Shown one piece after another: positions 45,753 through 56,978 of a stretch of DNA of 64,000 nt (position 1 is the stretch's first letter; every line of letters begins with the position of its first letter). This DNA is from Tuctoria greenei (Eukaryota; Streptophyta; Magnoliopsida; Poales; Poaceae), in assembly GCA_036927565.1 (NCBI GenBank), contig JAYESD010000004.1, forward strand, positions 87,486,942 to 87,550,941, written 5' to 3'. The translations under genes and the position numbers were made by a program. The notes beneath the pieces were generated by a model. That model was not told where the DNA came from. It was given only the letters and a program-made list of their open reading frames with translations, and did not search any database.

Positions 45753-46589
45753 AAGAATGAATCTCGCCCTCTAGATTCGACGAGAAAGGAAAGAGATGTA
45801 GAAATTCCTTCCTGAGATCATCTTCTCGCTCCCATGTTACTTCCGATTCTATATGGTGCTTCCATTGCACTTTGCACCATCGAATCACCTTGTTCCTTGT
45901 GACCCTCTCCATGGTGTCAAAATTTTTGATAGGATGCTCGGCATAGGTCAAATCTTCCTCAAGCTCCAATTCTTCCATCGGTACTTGCTCTTTCAGTACC
46001 CTCAAGCACATCTTGAGCTGAGAAACATGAAACAAATCATGAACATCCAAAAGATGCGCTGGCATTTATAGTTTGTAGGCTACTTCTCCCCGTTTATCCA
46101 AAATCTTTAATGGTCCAATATAGTGAGGTGCCAACTTTCCTTTGGCATTAAAACTCTTGTGTCCTTGTATAGGTGACACTTTGAGGTATATGAAGTATTC
46201 CACCTCAAAAGATAAGCTTCTTCGTCTATTATCTGCATAACCCTGCTGTCTTCACTAAGTAGCCCTTAAGTTCTCGCGGATGGTCTACACTTGTTTCTTG
46301 GCCTCATGGATCAAATCAGGTCCATATACTTGAGTTTCCTCTGTCTCATTCCAAATTAATGGTGTTCTATACCTTCTCCCATACAATGCCTCTTACGGCG
46401 GCATTTTTAGGCTTGCTTGATAGCTGTTATTGTAGGAAAATTCAGCATATGGCAGACTTTTGTCCTAGCTTCCTCCATACTTTAGCGCACAAGCTCTTAG
46501 CATGTCTTCCAAAATCTGATTTGTTCTCTTACTCTGTCCATCCATTTGAGGATGATATGCAGAACTGAAATTCAGTTGAGTTCCCATAA
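45751..46589 (-). pseudogene. pol: gypsy-2 integrase C-terminus with chromodomain
   Basis: The frame 46065-45751 is open and contains HVSQLKMCL, the chromodomain (EDLTYAEHPIKNFD, VIRWCKVQWKHH, TWEREDDLRKEF) and the natural stop. Upstream to 46589 the frame has stops and covers YAEFSYNNSYQASLKM and the block aligned to TDGQTERTN. There it reads DGQSKRTNQ, so the catalytic glutamate is lysine. Z1 breaks the gene at 46589; the core continues at 59343-59480. Confidence 0.85.
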
Positions 46590-47458
46590 TGGCAAAGTGT
46601 TCACTAAGACATTTCCCACGATACTACTAAAGTGTAGTCCATCAAGGTTCATTTTTAGGAAGGGGCACGTAAGATTAAGAACAAGATGGCAAGATGGTGA
46701 CTCGAGGATTTTTATGTGGTCCGGGCCTCTTGAGCCTAATACCCTACTCCATGGGGTGGTTGTTGATTGGATGTAAGAATATGTGTGGCGAGTGTCTGAG
46801 TGTGATTGCGTGAGCTAGCCTGAACCCCCCTTCTAGCTCGAAGTGCAGCCATTTTATATGCTAAGGACTGGCCCTTACATGGTTTGCCTGGCTCGACAGG
46901 TGGTACCGGGTGTATTTAACACCCTATACACGATCTACAGGTGTTATGGGCGATTAATAGTGTAATAACATGTCTTAATGACAGTATTAATGGTATTGAT
47001 GGTCCTCTGATCGTGCATCATTAATATACCATTGATGAAGTGTTAACCAGGTCTTGTAGCAGCTGTTTTAATAGCCTCTTGATTGTCCGTGCCGTTGAAG
47101 ATCTAGCAATCTTCACGTTGTAGGCTTAGATCTGGAGGCTCGACATGTGGTAGCTCTCGAGCTTCCCTCTGTGGGGAGGCAGGTTCAGAGCTGCTAAACA
47201 CGTGGCAGCACTGGAGCTTCCATCTACTGGGAATTAGGTCTGGGGCCACTAGACACGTGGCATGACCAGAGCTTCCCTATAAAGGGAGTTAGGTTCGGCC
47301 CTGTGATACACGTGGCAGCACTGGAGCTACCCAAACGCGGGATGTAGGTTTGGTGCTGCGGGACACGTGGAGCGTTCAAAAGTCTTCAACTCGGACAGGT
47401 AGAACTCCGTAGTTTTAATCATGGTAAAAATGTGTACCTGGTATCCAGGTTTCTGACA
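46590..47458 (-). repeat. Z1 3' LTR
   Basis: 869 bp, ending tttctgaca at 47458 on the plus strand. It aligns with the Z2 LTR (862 bp), including the shared block actactaaagtgt. The left edge at 46590 is set by alignment with Z2 and by where gypsy-2 homology stops. The edge sequence TGGCAAAG is diverged from TGTCGGTG. Confidence 0.75.
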
Positions 47459-47984
47459 GTGGCCCCCGGGCACACCTCCGGGAGAGATTTCGATACCCAA
47501 GGTTGGGCCATCATCCATTCCCCCGCTGCAGCTCCAAAGGTCTTTTCCTAGGCTGTTGGGGCGACAGTCTGCAGTTAAACCACCGCCACGAGGTCCCTCT
47601 TGACATGGAGGGTGAGATCCTGGCATGCGGATCTCATGCAATTAAAGGTCGCTGGTTTCCAATACGAAAATCGTATTGGTTCAGAGCGCAATCTCTGCAG
47701 CCCTGTCAGGCTGCCACCCTTAGGTTTCCAACTTCCAATCGTGACAACGGTTCACCTGGTGCGACTTTTTTGCTAGAGTGGACTCGGGCCTGCTTGTCAT
47801 TGATAGGGTAAACTTTTGAATTGAGATTTTTATGCCGACGCGGTTTGCATCCAAGCGTTGTGGAGGCTTACTTAAGAATGAAAACCTGCACTTTTAGAGG
47901 ACTCTTTACACCTTCATTCAAACTTGCGCTCAGAACCTCTCCAACCTTGCATAGCTTTTCCAAATTTTGCTCCGCTTTGCCGCA
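47459..47984 (+). promoter_or_regulatory. region before the Z1 antisense gene, with a dyad
   Basis: Holds the GC-rich gtggcccccggg next to the LTR, which on the minus strand is the polypurine-tract position. A perfect inverted repeat CCAATACG (47659-47666) / CGTATTGG (47672-47679) has a 5 bp loop. Z2 has the same structure with a compensating base pair change. This may be the promoter side of the antisense gene; no clear TATA box was seen. Confidence 0.6.
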
Positions 47985-50905
47985 ATGGAGTTGGGTCTTC
48001 CCCACAGCAAGATCAAGAGCGACGATGATTTGTCGATGGTCCGGACCTACATGGTATGGTCAATCGACTGCTTCAACAACTCGATCCGCTTTTATGACAA
48101 GCTTCCCTCCATGAAAGAAAGCACTAGAGAGATCGTCTACTTCTCAGCGTACGCCATGGAGGGGCTGATCCCACCTTTTCAAGCTTCCTCCTGATGTTGC
48201 TGGACTTCCATGGGCTCCAGCTTCAACACCTCGGCCCCCACTCATTCTTGCTAGTGGCGACTTTCATCCACTTCTGTGAGATGTGGGTGAGTGTGCCGCC
48301 AAGCATCTAGATCTTCTGGTCCTTCTACATGGTCCACGCTACTGGGAAGGGGAAGGAGTTGGTTGGCTTCTACTACTTTGTGAAGGGCAAGAACTCCCCC
48401 TTCAAGTACTTGCAGACCTTCCCCGCTAGGAAGTGGCACAACTGGAAGAAGGACTAGGTGGTCATTACAGTGGATCATCACGACAGGCTGGAGTTGCATA
48501 AGAGCCTCCCCAATGTCGACACCAATGCTTGGAATGTAGCTTCGGAATTGTCTGAAGCATACAAACCCGTCCTGACTAGGATACGACAATGCGTAGAGGG
48601 TGGAGTGACCCCTTAGATGGCATTCGGTAACTTCCTGGTCAACAAGCGGGCTCCACTAAAGCAGAGGGTGTGGCTCGCCTGGGTTTTCAACAGCGAGATG
48701 GACCACAACCGTATCGAAATTGGTCTCCAAACTAATTTGTATAAAAATGCTTTGAAGCTCAATCTCTAGAAGCTTCATCACGGAGTCATCACCCAGGACG
48801 CACTGGCTCTATCAGCAGACTTCCTCCCTCTGAACATGGTTCCCAAGTTCATGATGGAGCTTCAGAAGGGGATGTCAGAGCTGGACGACCTCGGCTTGGT
48901 GGAGAAGTGGGGGACCTCGTGGATTTATATTCCCAGAGCTTTAGAAAGGAGGTCTCCCACTTCTCTAAGCCAGAGGGTCGATGACGCTGGCAAGGGGAAC
49001 GGCAAGGCGCCGGCTGAATCTTCTAGCCAGAAGAGGAAGCTGAGACACGCTGATGGGAGCTCCATTGGACCGGCTCCATCTCCAGTTGCATCTTCCCCTT
49101 GGCCAAGCCAAACTTCGGCAGCTAATCCTTCTTCGGAGCCATCGTCCATGAGGGTTGCTAGTTCGAGCCAGTCGACCCCGACTCCAGTGTCGACCACAGG
49201 CTCCAGATCCAGGGGTCCTACCCAGTCGAGGGAAGTCCCAGCTGAGGCGGCTCTAACTCTCGCGACATGCTCTCGGGCGAGGTACGGGGTCTCTTCCTCA
49301 CCAGGTCCGATGGGCTCTAACTTCGGGCAATAGAAGAAGAAGTTCTACGGTGACTGGAGCGGAAGCCTCCCAAGGTAAGCATTATCTTTTCACCTTGAGT
49401 TGTTATTTTTATCTTTACCATGTTTTTAATTTTTTGATTCTTTGTTGCCAATGTGTCAAAAAAGAAGACTGAACCTTTGGCCTCTGTTGCAGCAACTTAG
49501 GCTATGCAGTCGGAGGCTCCTGCTCTGACCCCCGTGCCTCCCCCAGTGGTGGTTGAGGACTTGACAGCTCCAGCGCTAGCTGTCGTGGAACCAAGTCCAG
49601 CGATGATGCCTGAAGGTCCGATGTAGCGTCGGACCACGAGGAAGAGATTTGTGAAGAAGTGTCAGTGGTTGAGGCTCCATTATCGGTGCCGGAGATGACT
49701 AAAGCTCCGGCATTTGAGCCAGAAGTAGCTGAAGCTTCGGCGTCCGAGCTAGAGTTAGTTGAAGCTCCAGCGTCCCAGCTGGAAGTAGTTGAAGCTCCGG
49801 TGTCTGAGTTGGAGGTGGTGGGAGCCTCAGACGAAGCTAGAGTGCCAGTACTGAAGGTGTTACTCCGAAGGTGTCCATGTCGGAGCCGGAGCACCCAGAG
49901 GAGTCAGTTGCGGGTCCATCACCCACCGAGCCAACAATTGAAGATCCGGCAGGTGGACCTTCCTCATCAACTCCGAGTGCTATGGAGATGGAGGAGCTTC
50001 CGACAACTGGTCCAACAGTCGTGGAGTTGCTGGAGAGGGAGCTCATGTCTTGGGACCCTCAATCGTCTTGGAAGAACCACTAAAGCCGACGGAGGACATC
50101 CAGGCTGGTCCAGAACCAATTTCTTTTGTATTGTTTATAGGAAATGCTTGATCCGGTCTCCATCAAGTCTAGCTTGCCTTCGACCATGATAGCAAGGTCC
50201 TCAAAGAAGAGCGCCACACCCTGAGGTACTGACGCAATAGACTTTACTTGGATACCAAGCTGACGCAATCAAAGCTTGCGGACCAGCGGGAGTGGATTGA
50301 CAAGGAGAAGGCCCGACCAATGCGGTGGGACCGCGCATTGAAGAGCGAGAGGCTGCCATCAAGGCCCTAGACGAGAAGACTCAGAAGATTCTTGAGCATG
50401 GTCATCAGGTCTGTGAATTGGCCGATACCCGCTCAGAGATCCTTAAGGAAGTTAGAGAGCAACTCCAGAAGCGTCGGGCAACCCTCAAGAAAGAGAGGAC
50501 GAGCTCCTGGAGAAGGAAGAGGACCTCATGAAGAGGGAATAGGAACTCGCCTAGAAGCTGTCTCTGGGCGAGCAAAGCTTGGCTGATCGCACTGAGCAAT
50601 TTAGACTCTGGAACGAACAAGAAAAAGAGAGGATTTGGCTAATTGGGGAGAGTGTCTCCAAGAGAGAGATTGACGTCTCCGCTCGGGAGGAAAAAGTGAA
50701 GGGTAGGGAGAAGGACCTGGCGAACCGTCAGAACCGCATTCACCTTCGAGTGAAGGAGCTTGCTGACCGTGAAAAGCAGCTGATCGAAAGGATCCAGGAG
50801 CATGCTAAGGAGGTCGAGCGCTTCGCCCAGGAAGGTTTGGAGCTTGCGATTGCCAGAAGGTCGCTGGAGGAATTAAGGAGCTTGAGAGCAACTGAGTCCC
50901 AGTGA
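47985..50905 (+). pseudogene. Z1 antisense gene: putative gypsy-type transposon domain plus coiled coil
   Basis: The start ATG (MELGLPHSKIKSDDDL) aligns with Z2. The N-terminal domain matches the plant putative gypsy-type transposon family (Pfam Transposase_28, by recollection). A 1 bp loss near 48185 shifts the frame. Stops include a TAG at 48455-48457 after WKKD and another near 48614. A basic stretch (SQKRKLRH) and a Ser/Pro region follow. There is a strong splice donor, AG|GTAAGC, at 49375. The acceptor equivalent at 49449-49451 reads CAA instead of CAG. Five 30 bp decapeptide units (49671-49820) and a long coiled coil (about 50270-50905) complete it. Not functional. The role in the element is unknown. 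Confidence 0.8.
49671..49820 (+). repeat. 30 bp repeats in the Z1 antisense gene
   Basis: Five tandem units beginning GA(A/G)GCTCC or a close variant, each coding for ten residues of the type EAPAxELEVV. The same array in Z2 has 14 units. Confidence 0.85.
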
Positions 50906-51540
50906 GTCTATAACTTCCTGGTGCAAGCTAACAAAGCTTTGGTGCAACTTGGCTTCTGTCCAGTACATCCTACTGCCTCGATGCCAGAGGTGGAAAAGGC
51001 ATTTGTGGCATTGAGCTCTGCCAGCAATAAGCTGGATGCAATGGGTTATGTCATTGTTGAACAAGTGAAGACGGAGGGGAAGTCTCTGGCCTAGAACGTC
51101 GACGAATATATGCTGACGTGTTTCGAAGTCGGGACCCTCAACTATCTCTAGCTCCGGTAGTCTAAGGACCCGTTGCTAAATAGGAAGATGCCGCCAGGGC
51201 TTGCGTTCAAGAAGCTGCCCAAACAATTGCCTCGTTCTTCCATAGGACCCCCAGAAGCTAGGGCATTTTTCTTCTTGCCTTCACTTGTAATTCTCCAATT
51301 TTGAATAAATGAGATCCAATCCTTTGGATAAATGAATTCCATTTTTCCCTTTTGTATATGTCTATAATGCTTCACCCTTTATATCATTGGCCCCCTGGTA
51401 GATGTGCACAATTTGATTGCGGACGTGTACCATAAGGATTTGACAATGACTTGAAGACTTGAGCACTCCGAACATTTAGCTAGAGCGTTAGCTCTTAGGT
51501 CTGAAGTTTACTTTCGACACCTACGAAGGCCCTTTGTGTC
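50906..51540. other. Z1 region after the antisense gene
   Basis: Coding-like remnants of the antisense gene appear to continue to about 51230 (for example NFLVQANKALVQLGF and VHPTASMPEVEKAFVALSS) after the stop at 50905. Beyond that is noncoding sequence up to the minisatellite. Confidence 0.5.
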
Positions 51541-52008
51541 GTCGACGACGGGCCCCTAGGCGTTGTTGGAGCTTCCTGGCTTCGACGGTGCCCACTGTCA
51601 ACATATAGAACGTCGATGGCGGGACCTCTGGGGGTTGTCGGAGCTTACTGGTTTGACAGTGCCCACTTTCAAACTTTAGAATGTCGACGGTGGGCCCCCT
51701 AGGAGTTATCGAAACTTCCTAGCTTCGACGTTGCCCACTGTCATCGTTTAGAACATTGATGGCGGGCCTTCTGGGGGTTGTCGGAGCTTCCTGGCTTTGA
51801 CGGAACACAATGTCAACGTATAGAACATCAACGGCGGGCCCCCTGGGGGTTGTCGGAGCTTCTTGGCTTCAACGATGCCCACTGTCAACGTATAGAACGT
51901 CGACGGCGGCCCCCCTGGGGGTTGTCGGAGCTTCCTGGATTCAATGGCACCCACTATGAACTTATAGGACGTCAACGGCGGGCCTCCTGTGGGTTTTCGG
52001 AGCTAAGT
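51541..52008. repeat. 71-72 bp minisatellite, 6.5 units, in Z1
   Basis: Units start at 51541, 51612, 51683, 51755, 51827, 51899 and 51971; the first two steps are 71 bp and the rest 72 bp. The core is GTCGACGGCGGGCCCCCTGG followed by a ttgtcggagcttcctggcttc-like stretch. It lies between pol and the antisense gene, the 3' untranslated zone of the element. Confidence 0.93.
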
Positions 52009-53169
52009 GCGCTGGCAGCATCAACCACCGTCGAGCAAATCACTATCGAACATCTATTTTTCCTACGTAAGAGAAAGAAGAAAAGCAATAAAATTTGTCC
52101 TCTTGTCTATAACTTCTTTGTGTCTTATCTTCCTCCTTTGATTTTTAGGTCCTAAATAATTCAAAGTAATGACACAAGTTTATTGGTTAAATTCTCTTAG
52201 GTCCGAATGCTTTCTGGACCCACCTTACTGGTACCTGCCAGGATATAGGTAGAGTGGCATACTTACGGTGCCTGACCGAACTAAGTAGCTAGCACACTCC
52301 GGGCCTGCCATTGGCTTATGGTTTTCAGGAGAGTAGACCATCTGACAATACTAAAACCCAAACAGAGTTTACCAATATAACTTATTCATCATATGAATAT
52401 TTGGACTAAGATTAAATAGGACTGCACAACATCGTTGTAGACAAGAAGCAAAATATGCTAGTAGTAACGAGTTTGTACATAAGAAAATGCACGTGGAGTC
52501 TGTTTTCACACAAAAATGTATTTCATTATCGGACACACTTAAAGTACAATGACCAAATTAAGTGCGCTATTCATCTTGTTCTACCCAATATAGTTAAGAC
52601 ACACTTAAAGTACGATGACAGAGTGAAGTGTGCTTTTTGACTAGGACCTACCCAACTCAGTTTATAGACTCTATAAAGTACATGATGTGCAAATAAAGAC
52701 TCACCTTCATGAACCTAAGCATAAAACATACCAAGGTGCTCGATGTTCCACGTATTAGGAAGCGAGGTCCCATCCTCTGCCAAGCTGACGCATCCGGATG
52801 GGAAACTTTGATCAATCCGAAGGGACCTTCCCAGCTGGGAGATAGTTTGTTCATCACTTCTTGAGTTAGTATTCTATGAGGACCAGATCACCTTCTCCTA
52901 GCTGTCAGTTGCACACATGCCTTTGATGATAGCGCCAGAGCGCCTGGCAATACCGTGCATTCCGAACAGCTGCTCGGCACCTCCACTCATCGACAAGATC
53001 ATGGTCTTCATGCTAAAGCTTGTCCTGTGCGGCTTCGTCAAAGGTTCGGACCCGAAGCGACCCCATGGTGATCTATGGAGGAAGGACTACTTTAGCTACG
53101 TACACCAAGAAGAAGGGTGTCTCCCCAGTGGCCCGGCTTGGTGTTGTCCTGCTTGCCCACAGTGCAGAT
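52009..53169 (-). other. Z1 3' untranslated zone and integrase tail
   Basis: Contains a duplicated stretch with a 66 bp step (gacacacttaaagtac at about 52532 and 52598). From about 53170 down to 52660 there are remnants of the integrase C-terminus on the minus strand. No intact gene. Confidence 0.6.
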
Positions 53170-53923
53170 AAAAGCTCCTAAATCCACTTGGTGCCATGCT
53201 TCTTTAAGCGCTCATATGTGCGAGTCTTGAGTCCTTTGAGTATCTCTGCGTTTACTCTCTTGGCTTGACCATTACTTGCTGGATGCGCTACTGATGCAAA
53301 GCTCACATGTATGCCGAGATCTTCACAGTACTCTTGGGAAGGCTGCACTAGTGAATTGGGTCATATTGTCAGTGACGACTCTATTTTTCGACTCCAAATC
53401 TGCAGACAATAGACTTCAAGAACATGATCACAAACTGCTTGTTAATTGACACAGCTAAAGTAGCTTCTGGCCACATTGTGAACTTGTCGATGGCCACATA
53501 CAGGAACCTGTAACCTTCGATGGCTTTTGGGAAAGGTCTCAAAATGTCCATCCCTCAAACAGCGAATGGCCATGTGAGAGGAATCATTTGCAGTGACTGA
53601 GCTGGATTGTGAATCTACTTCACATGAAACTGGCACGCTTCACACTTCTTGACCAACTTGACTGCATCCTTGAGTGCGGTAGGCAAATAAAAACCATGCC
53701 GAAAGGCCTTACCGACCAACGTGTGGGATGATGCGTGATTCCCACACTCACCTCCATGGATCTTCGTGAGTTGTTCGCGACCTTCTTCCCCTGAAATGCG
53801 CCGCATTAGAATGTCATTGGAACCATGTCGGTAGAGATCCCCTTCTACCATCGTGTATCTTTTAGCCAATCTGATGACTCGATCAACGGAAGCATCGTCT
53901 TCAAGAAGGATGTTGTCTTTCAA
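53170..53923 (-). pseudogene. pol: Z1 integrase
   Basis: The minus-strand frame 53923-53615 holds the HHCC zinc finger (HGGECGNHASSHTLVGKAF, then CEACQFHVK). After a stop the core begins (GMDILRPFPKAIEGYRYLYV, DKFTMWPEA). It is broken by several stops after about 53380. The enzyme would insert the cDNA; this copy is dead. Confidence 0.88.
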
Positions 53924-53935
53924 GTAGCTCTGGAT

Positions 53936-54560
53936 CTACAAGATGGATACATCGGAGCTAGCTTGAGCTTCTTGATCTTGCGCACTGGGTAGCTCGGAGC
54001 TTCCTGCAGTGCCTACGATCCTTGGTGGGCTCCATGGTAACACGGCCACCAATACTGCCAGCTTGGAGGTGCTGGTCTTGCCCCCTTCACTCGGTTCGGC
54101 GGGCTGAGTGGCAGGTTCTGACAATCTTTTGACAAAAAACTTCGTCAGGGGCTTGAACTCCAGTTGAATCCTTCGTCGAGAGATCATCAGCTTCGGCTTT
54201 GTTGAGAGGCTGGACATGGCAGAGGCCCAGAACATGGAAGTCCTTGTGCAGCTTCTCACTTCAAGGAGATAAGCAGCAAGCTGAGGGTTGTCACAACGGC
54301 ATTCACCTTTTACTTGTTTGATAACGAGTTGCGAGTCACCCTTGACCAATAGCTATCATACGCCATAAGAAAGCGCCACCTTGACTCCGAAGATGAGACC
54401 TTCATACTCTGCCATGTTATTGGTTGCCTTGAATTCAAGGCGCACCATGTATTTGACCTTCTACCCGTTCAAAGCACGGAGAAGAATTCCAGCTCCGACC
54501 CCTTGCTTCTGCACGGAGCCATCAAAGTAGAGAGTCTAGTGAGGCTCAGTAAAGACTGAG
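53936..54560 (-). pseudogene. pol: Z1 second, archaeal-like RNase H (aRH)
   Basis: The minus strand reads LYFDGSVQKQGVGAGILL (about 54535-54480), then NMAEYEGLIFG and LVKGDSQLVIKQVKGE (about 54350-54300). The order DGS, AEYE, GDSQ is that of the extra RNase H found in Tat-lineage elements. Stops interrupt it. Confidence 0.8.
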
Positions 54561-54643
54561 ACCTTAGGTTTCAGCTTCTGCTCACAGGGTCCTTCCGAAC
54601 TTGACAAAGATGCAGTCCATTCCGCCAAAAAGTCAGCCAGCGC

Positions 54644-55624
54644 CTAACTCTTGATCACTTGCCGTGGCAGGAACTCTAGATCAAATTCTGCCAGCTCCGC
54701 TGCCCACTTTTCAATATTTTCCGTTGAGTTGGGGTTATGCAATATAGCACGTAGTGGATCAGAAGTTACCACTAATATTTTCTGGGCATGGAAGTAGTGA
54801 CGAAGCTTCCTCGAGGCGTTAAGAACTGCGTAAGGCAGCTTATCCACCTCAAAATATCGAGTCTTGGCATCATGGAGTACTTTGCTCATGAAGTACACTG
54901 GTTGCTGGACGACTCGGACCCTCCCGGAGGGGCTCGGAGCTTCTTCCTCATCTACGCGGACCTCCCCACATGGGTTTGCATTTCCTTCCCAGTCATCCGG
55001 GAGCTCTTTAGAAGGATCCAAACCTTCATCTAGTTCACCCTGAACCATCCTGGACGGGTTCAGACCTTCTTCTTGAATGACAGGAACTCCCACGCTTGAG
55101 GGAGGTTGATCCTCAAGCATCTTTCCTTTAGGATCCGTGCCTGGGGGCTGGGACCCAGACCCACCTTCAGGTAGCTCCAGGTCCTCTCGGAGGGGTCTTG
55201 GCTTCTGAGCTGATGGTAGCTCTAGCCTTTCTGCGACCAGAACCATGCAGACAACCTCCGTAGTTGCAGAAATATAAAGCAGGAGAGGCTCACCAGGTTC
55301 CGAAGCTACCAAAATCGGTAGTGTGGTGAGGAGATGTTTAAGCTCCTGAAACGCCTTCTCTGATTCTTCAAACAAGTGAAATGGTTCGGACTTCCTCAAC
55401 AGCTTAAATATGGGAAGCGCTTGCTCTTCCAGCTTTAAGATAAACAGACTGAGTGCATCTAGACATCCAGTTAGTTTCTGGACATCCTTGACACGGGCTC
55501 GGGGCCACATCTCTTCAATGGCCTTGATCTTGGCCTGATTTGACTTGATTCCTCGGTGAGTCACCAAGAAACCAAGGAGCTTTCCGGAGTTAACCCTGAA
55601 GATGCACTTGTCAGGGTTGAGCAT
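54644..55624 (-). pseudogene. pol: Z1 RT thumb, connection and first RNase H
   Basis: 326-residue open stretch. KCIFRVNSGKLLGFLVTHRGI is the RT thumb, followed by the connection (AFQELKHLLTTLPIL). An acidic/Pro-rich insert of about 110 residues (EDLELPEGGSGSQPP to APSPSGRVRVV) follows, and then RNase H/tether VYFMSKVLHDAKTRYFEVDKL and KWAAELAEFDLEFLPR. The insert in the middle of the RNase H region is unusual and looks like a repeat-derived expansion. Confidence 0.82.
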
Positions 55625-56450
55625 CTTACGTGTCAGGCGCAGCTTGTCGAAGAAAACTTACAGATTATCAAGGAGTGACTCCTTGTTCTTCACCTTGAAG
55701 ACGATGTCATCGATGTACACTTCCAGCAAGTCCCTCATGAGCTCTCCAAACGGTTTGTGCATAGCTCACACAAAAGTTGAAGCAACATTTTTGAGACCGA
55801 AAGGCATGTTTGTGTAGCAATACAACCCATCTACTGTAATGAAGGCAGTATGCTCTTCATCTTCCCTAGACATTCTAATCTGATGATACCCAGAATATGC
55901 GTCTAGGAAACACAAGAGCTCACACCCGGAGGTAGAATCCGTTATCTGATCTATTCTAGGAAGTGAAATGGGTCTTTTGGGCGTGCCTTATTCAAGGTGG
56001 TGTAGTCGATACACATCCAAAGCTTCCCCCCGGCCTTGGGTACAACGACTGGGTTTGCCAGCCATCGCGAATGGTGAACCTCCCAGATGAAAGCAGCATT
56101 GAGTAGCTTCTTAAATTTTTGTCTGAGAAGTTCTAGCGCTCGGTACATTACTTTTAGGGATTCTGATGTATTGGCTTTGCATTAGGGTAGATCTTCAGTT
56201 TGTTCTCGATCACCTCCCTAGAGATCCCAGGCATTTGTGACGGTTGCCATGCAAACACGTCAACATTTGCTTGGAGGAAAGTGATGAGCCCGAGTTCCTC
56301 TTTGTCATCCAGGCCTCCCGACATACGAGTGGTCTGGGCGGGTTCAGAACCGATTTGGACAACTTTGACTGGAATGTCGGTGTCGCCCCTTGGTTGCACA
56401 CGTGGTGCAGAGGTTGAGCCACCTTATCGCGAGCTCAAAGCTTGTTGAGC
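55625..56450 (-). pseudogene. pol: Z1 reverse transcriptase palm and fingers
   Basis: The minus strand reads LGLITFLQANVDVFAWQPSQMPGI and then, after stops, EVHHSRWLANPVVVPKAGGKLWMCIDYTTLN. The active site YIDD is at about 55706-55717. Stops near 56150 and 55950 and a frameshift break it. Confidence 0.85.
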
Positions 56451-56537
56451 TTGTTGCTCCTTGCCAGATCCTTCCTCCTATGTTGTTGCAAGCACGTGGA
56501 GTTCGTCCAGCGCAATGACCCCAGCAGTGCTATCCCC

Positions 56538-56978
56538 TCAGATATGGAGGACGCATGAAGGAGTCGGCATCTTCAACACCAAATAGCCGTAATGAGCTAC
56601 ATCCATGAAGCTATACAGGGCTGGCCTGGCTAAGATGGCATTAAAGGGAAGATTGATGTGGGCCACATCAAAGACCAGCTTCTCGGACCTATAATTGTCC
56701 CGAGTCCCAAAGGCCACGGAGAGTGTGATTGATTTGAGAGGAGTCATAGCTTCCGGACCTACTTCGGAGAAGGGACGTTAGGGCCTTAGGTTCAAACTGC
56801 TGAGTTGTAGCTTCACGAAAGAAGCGAAGCTGAGGAGGTTGATTGTCGTGCCTCCATCCACCAGTACATGGTCGAGCTGGATGTTGTTTATGGTAGGAGA
56901 AACCATCAAGGGTAATTGACCAGCTTCGGTCATGTTCCTTGGGTAGTCCAAAGCATCAAAAGTGATCGCTGTATCCAT
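56538..56978 (-). pseudogene. pol: Z1 protease
   Basis: VLVDGGTTINLLSF (about 56880-56840) is the Tat-type aspartic protease site (DGG), followed by the second half (NLPFNAILARPALYSFMDVAHYGYL, a typical Tat block). One stop lies between the two halves at about 56776. Confidence 0.82.

Noticed and set aside
51778..52155. Open frame of 125 residues on plus, and one on minus, over the minisatellite
   Set aside because: The openness follows from the 72 bp period of the repeat; no start context, domain or homologue is recognised.
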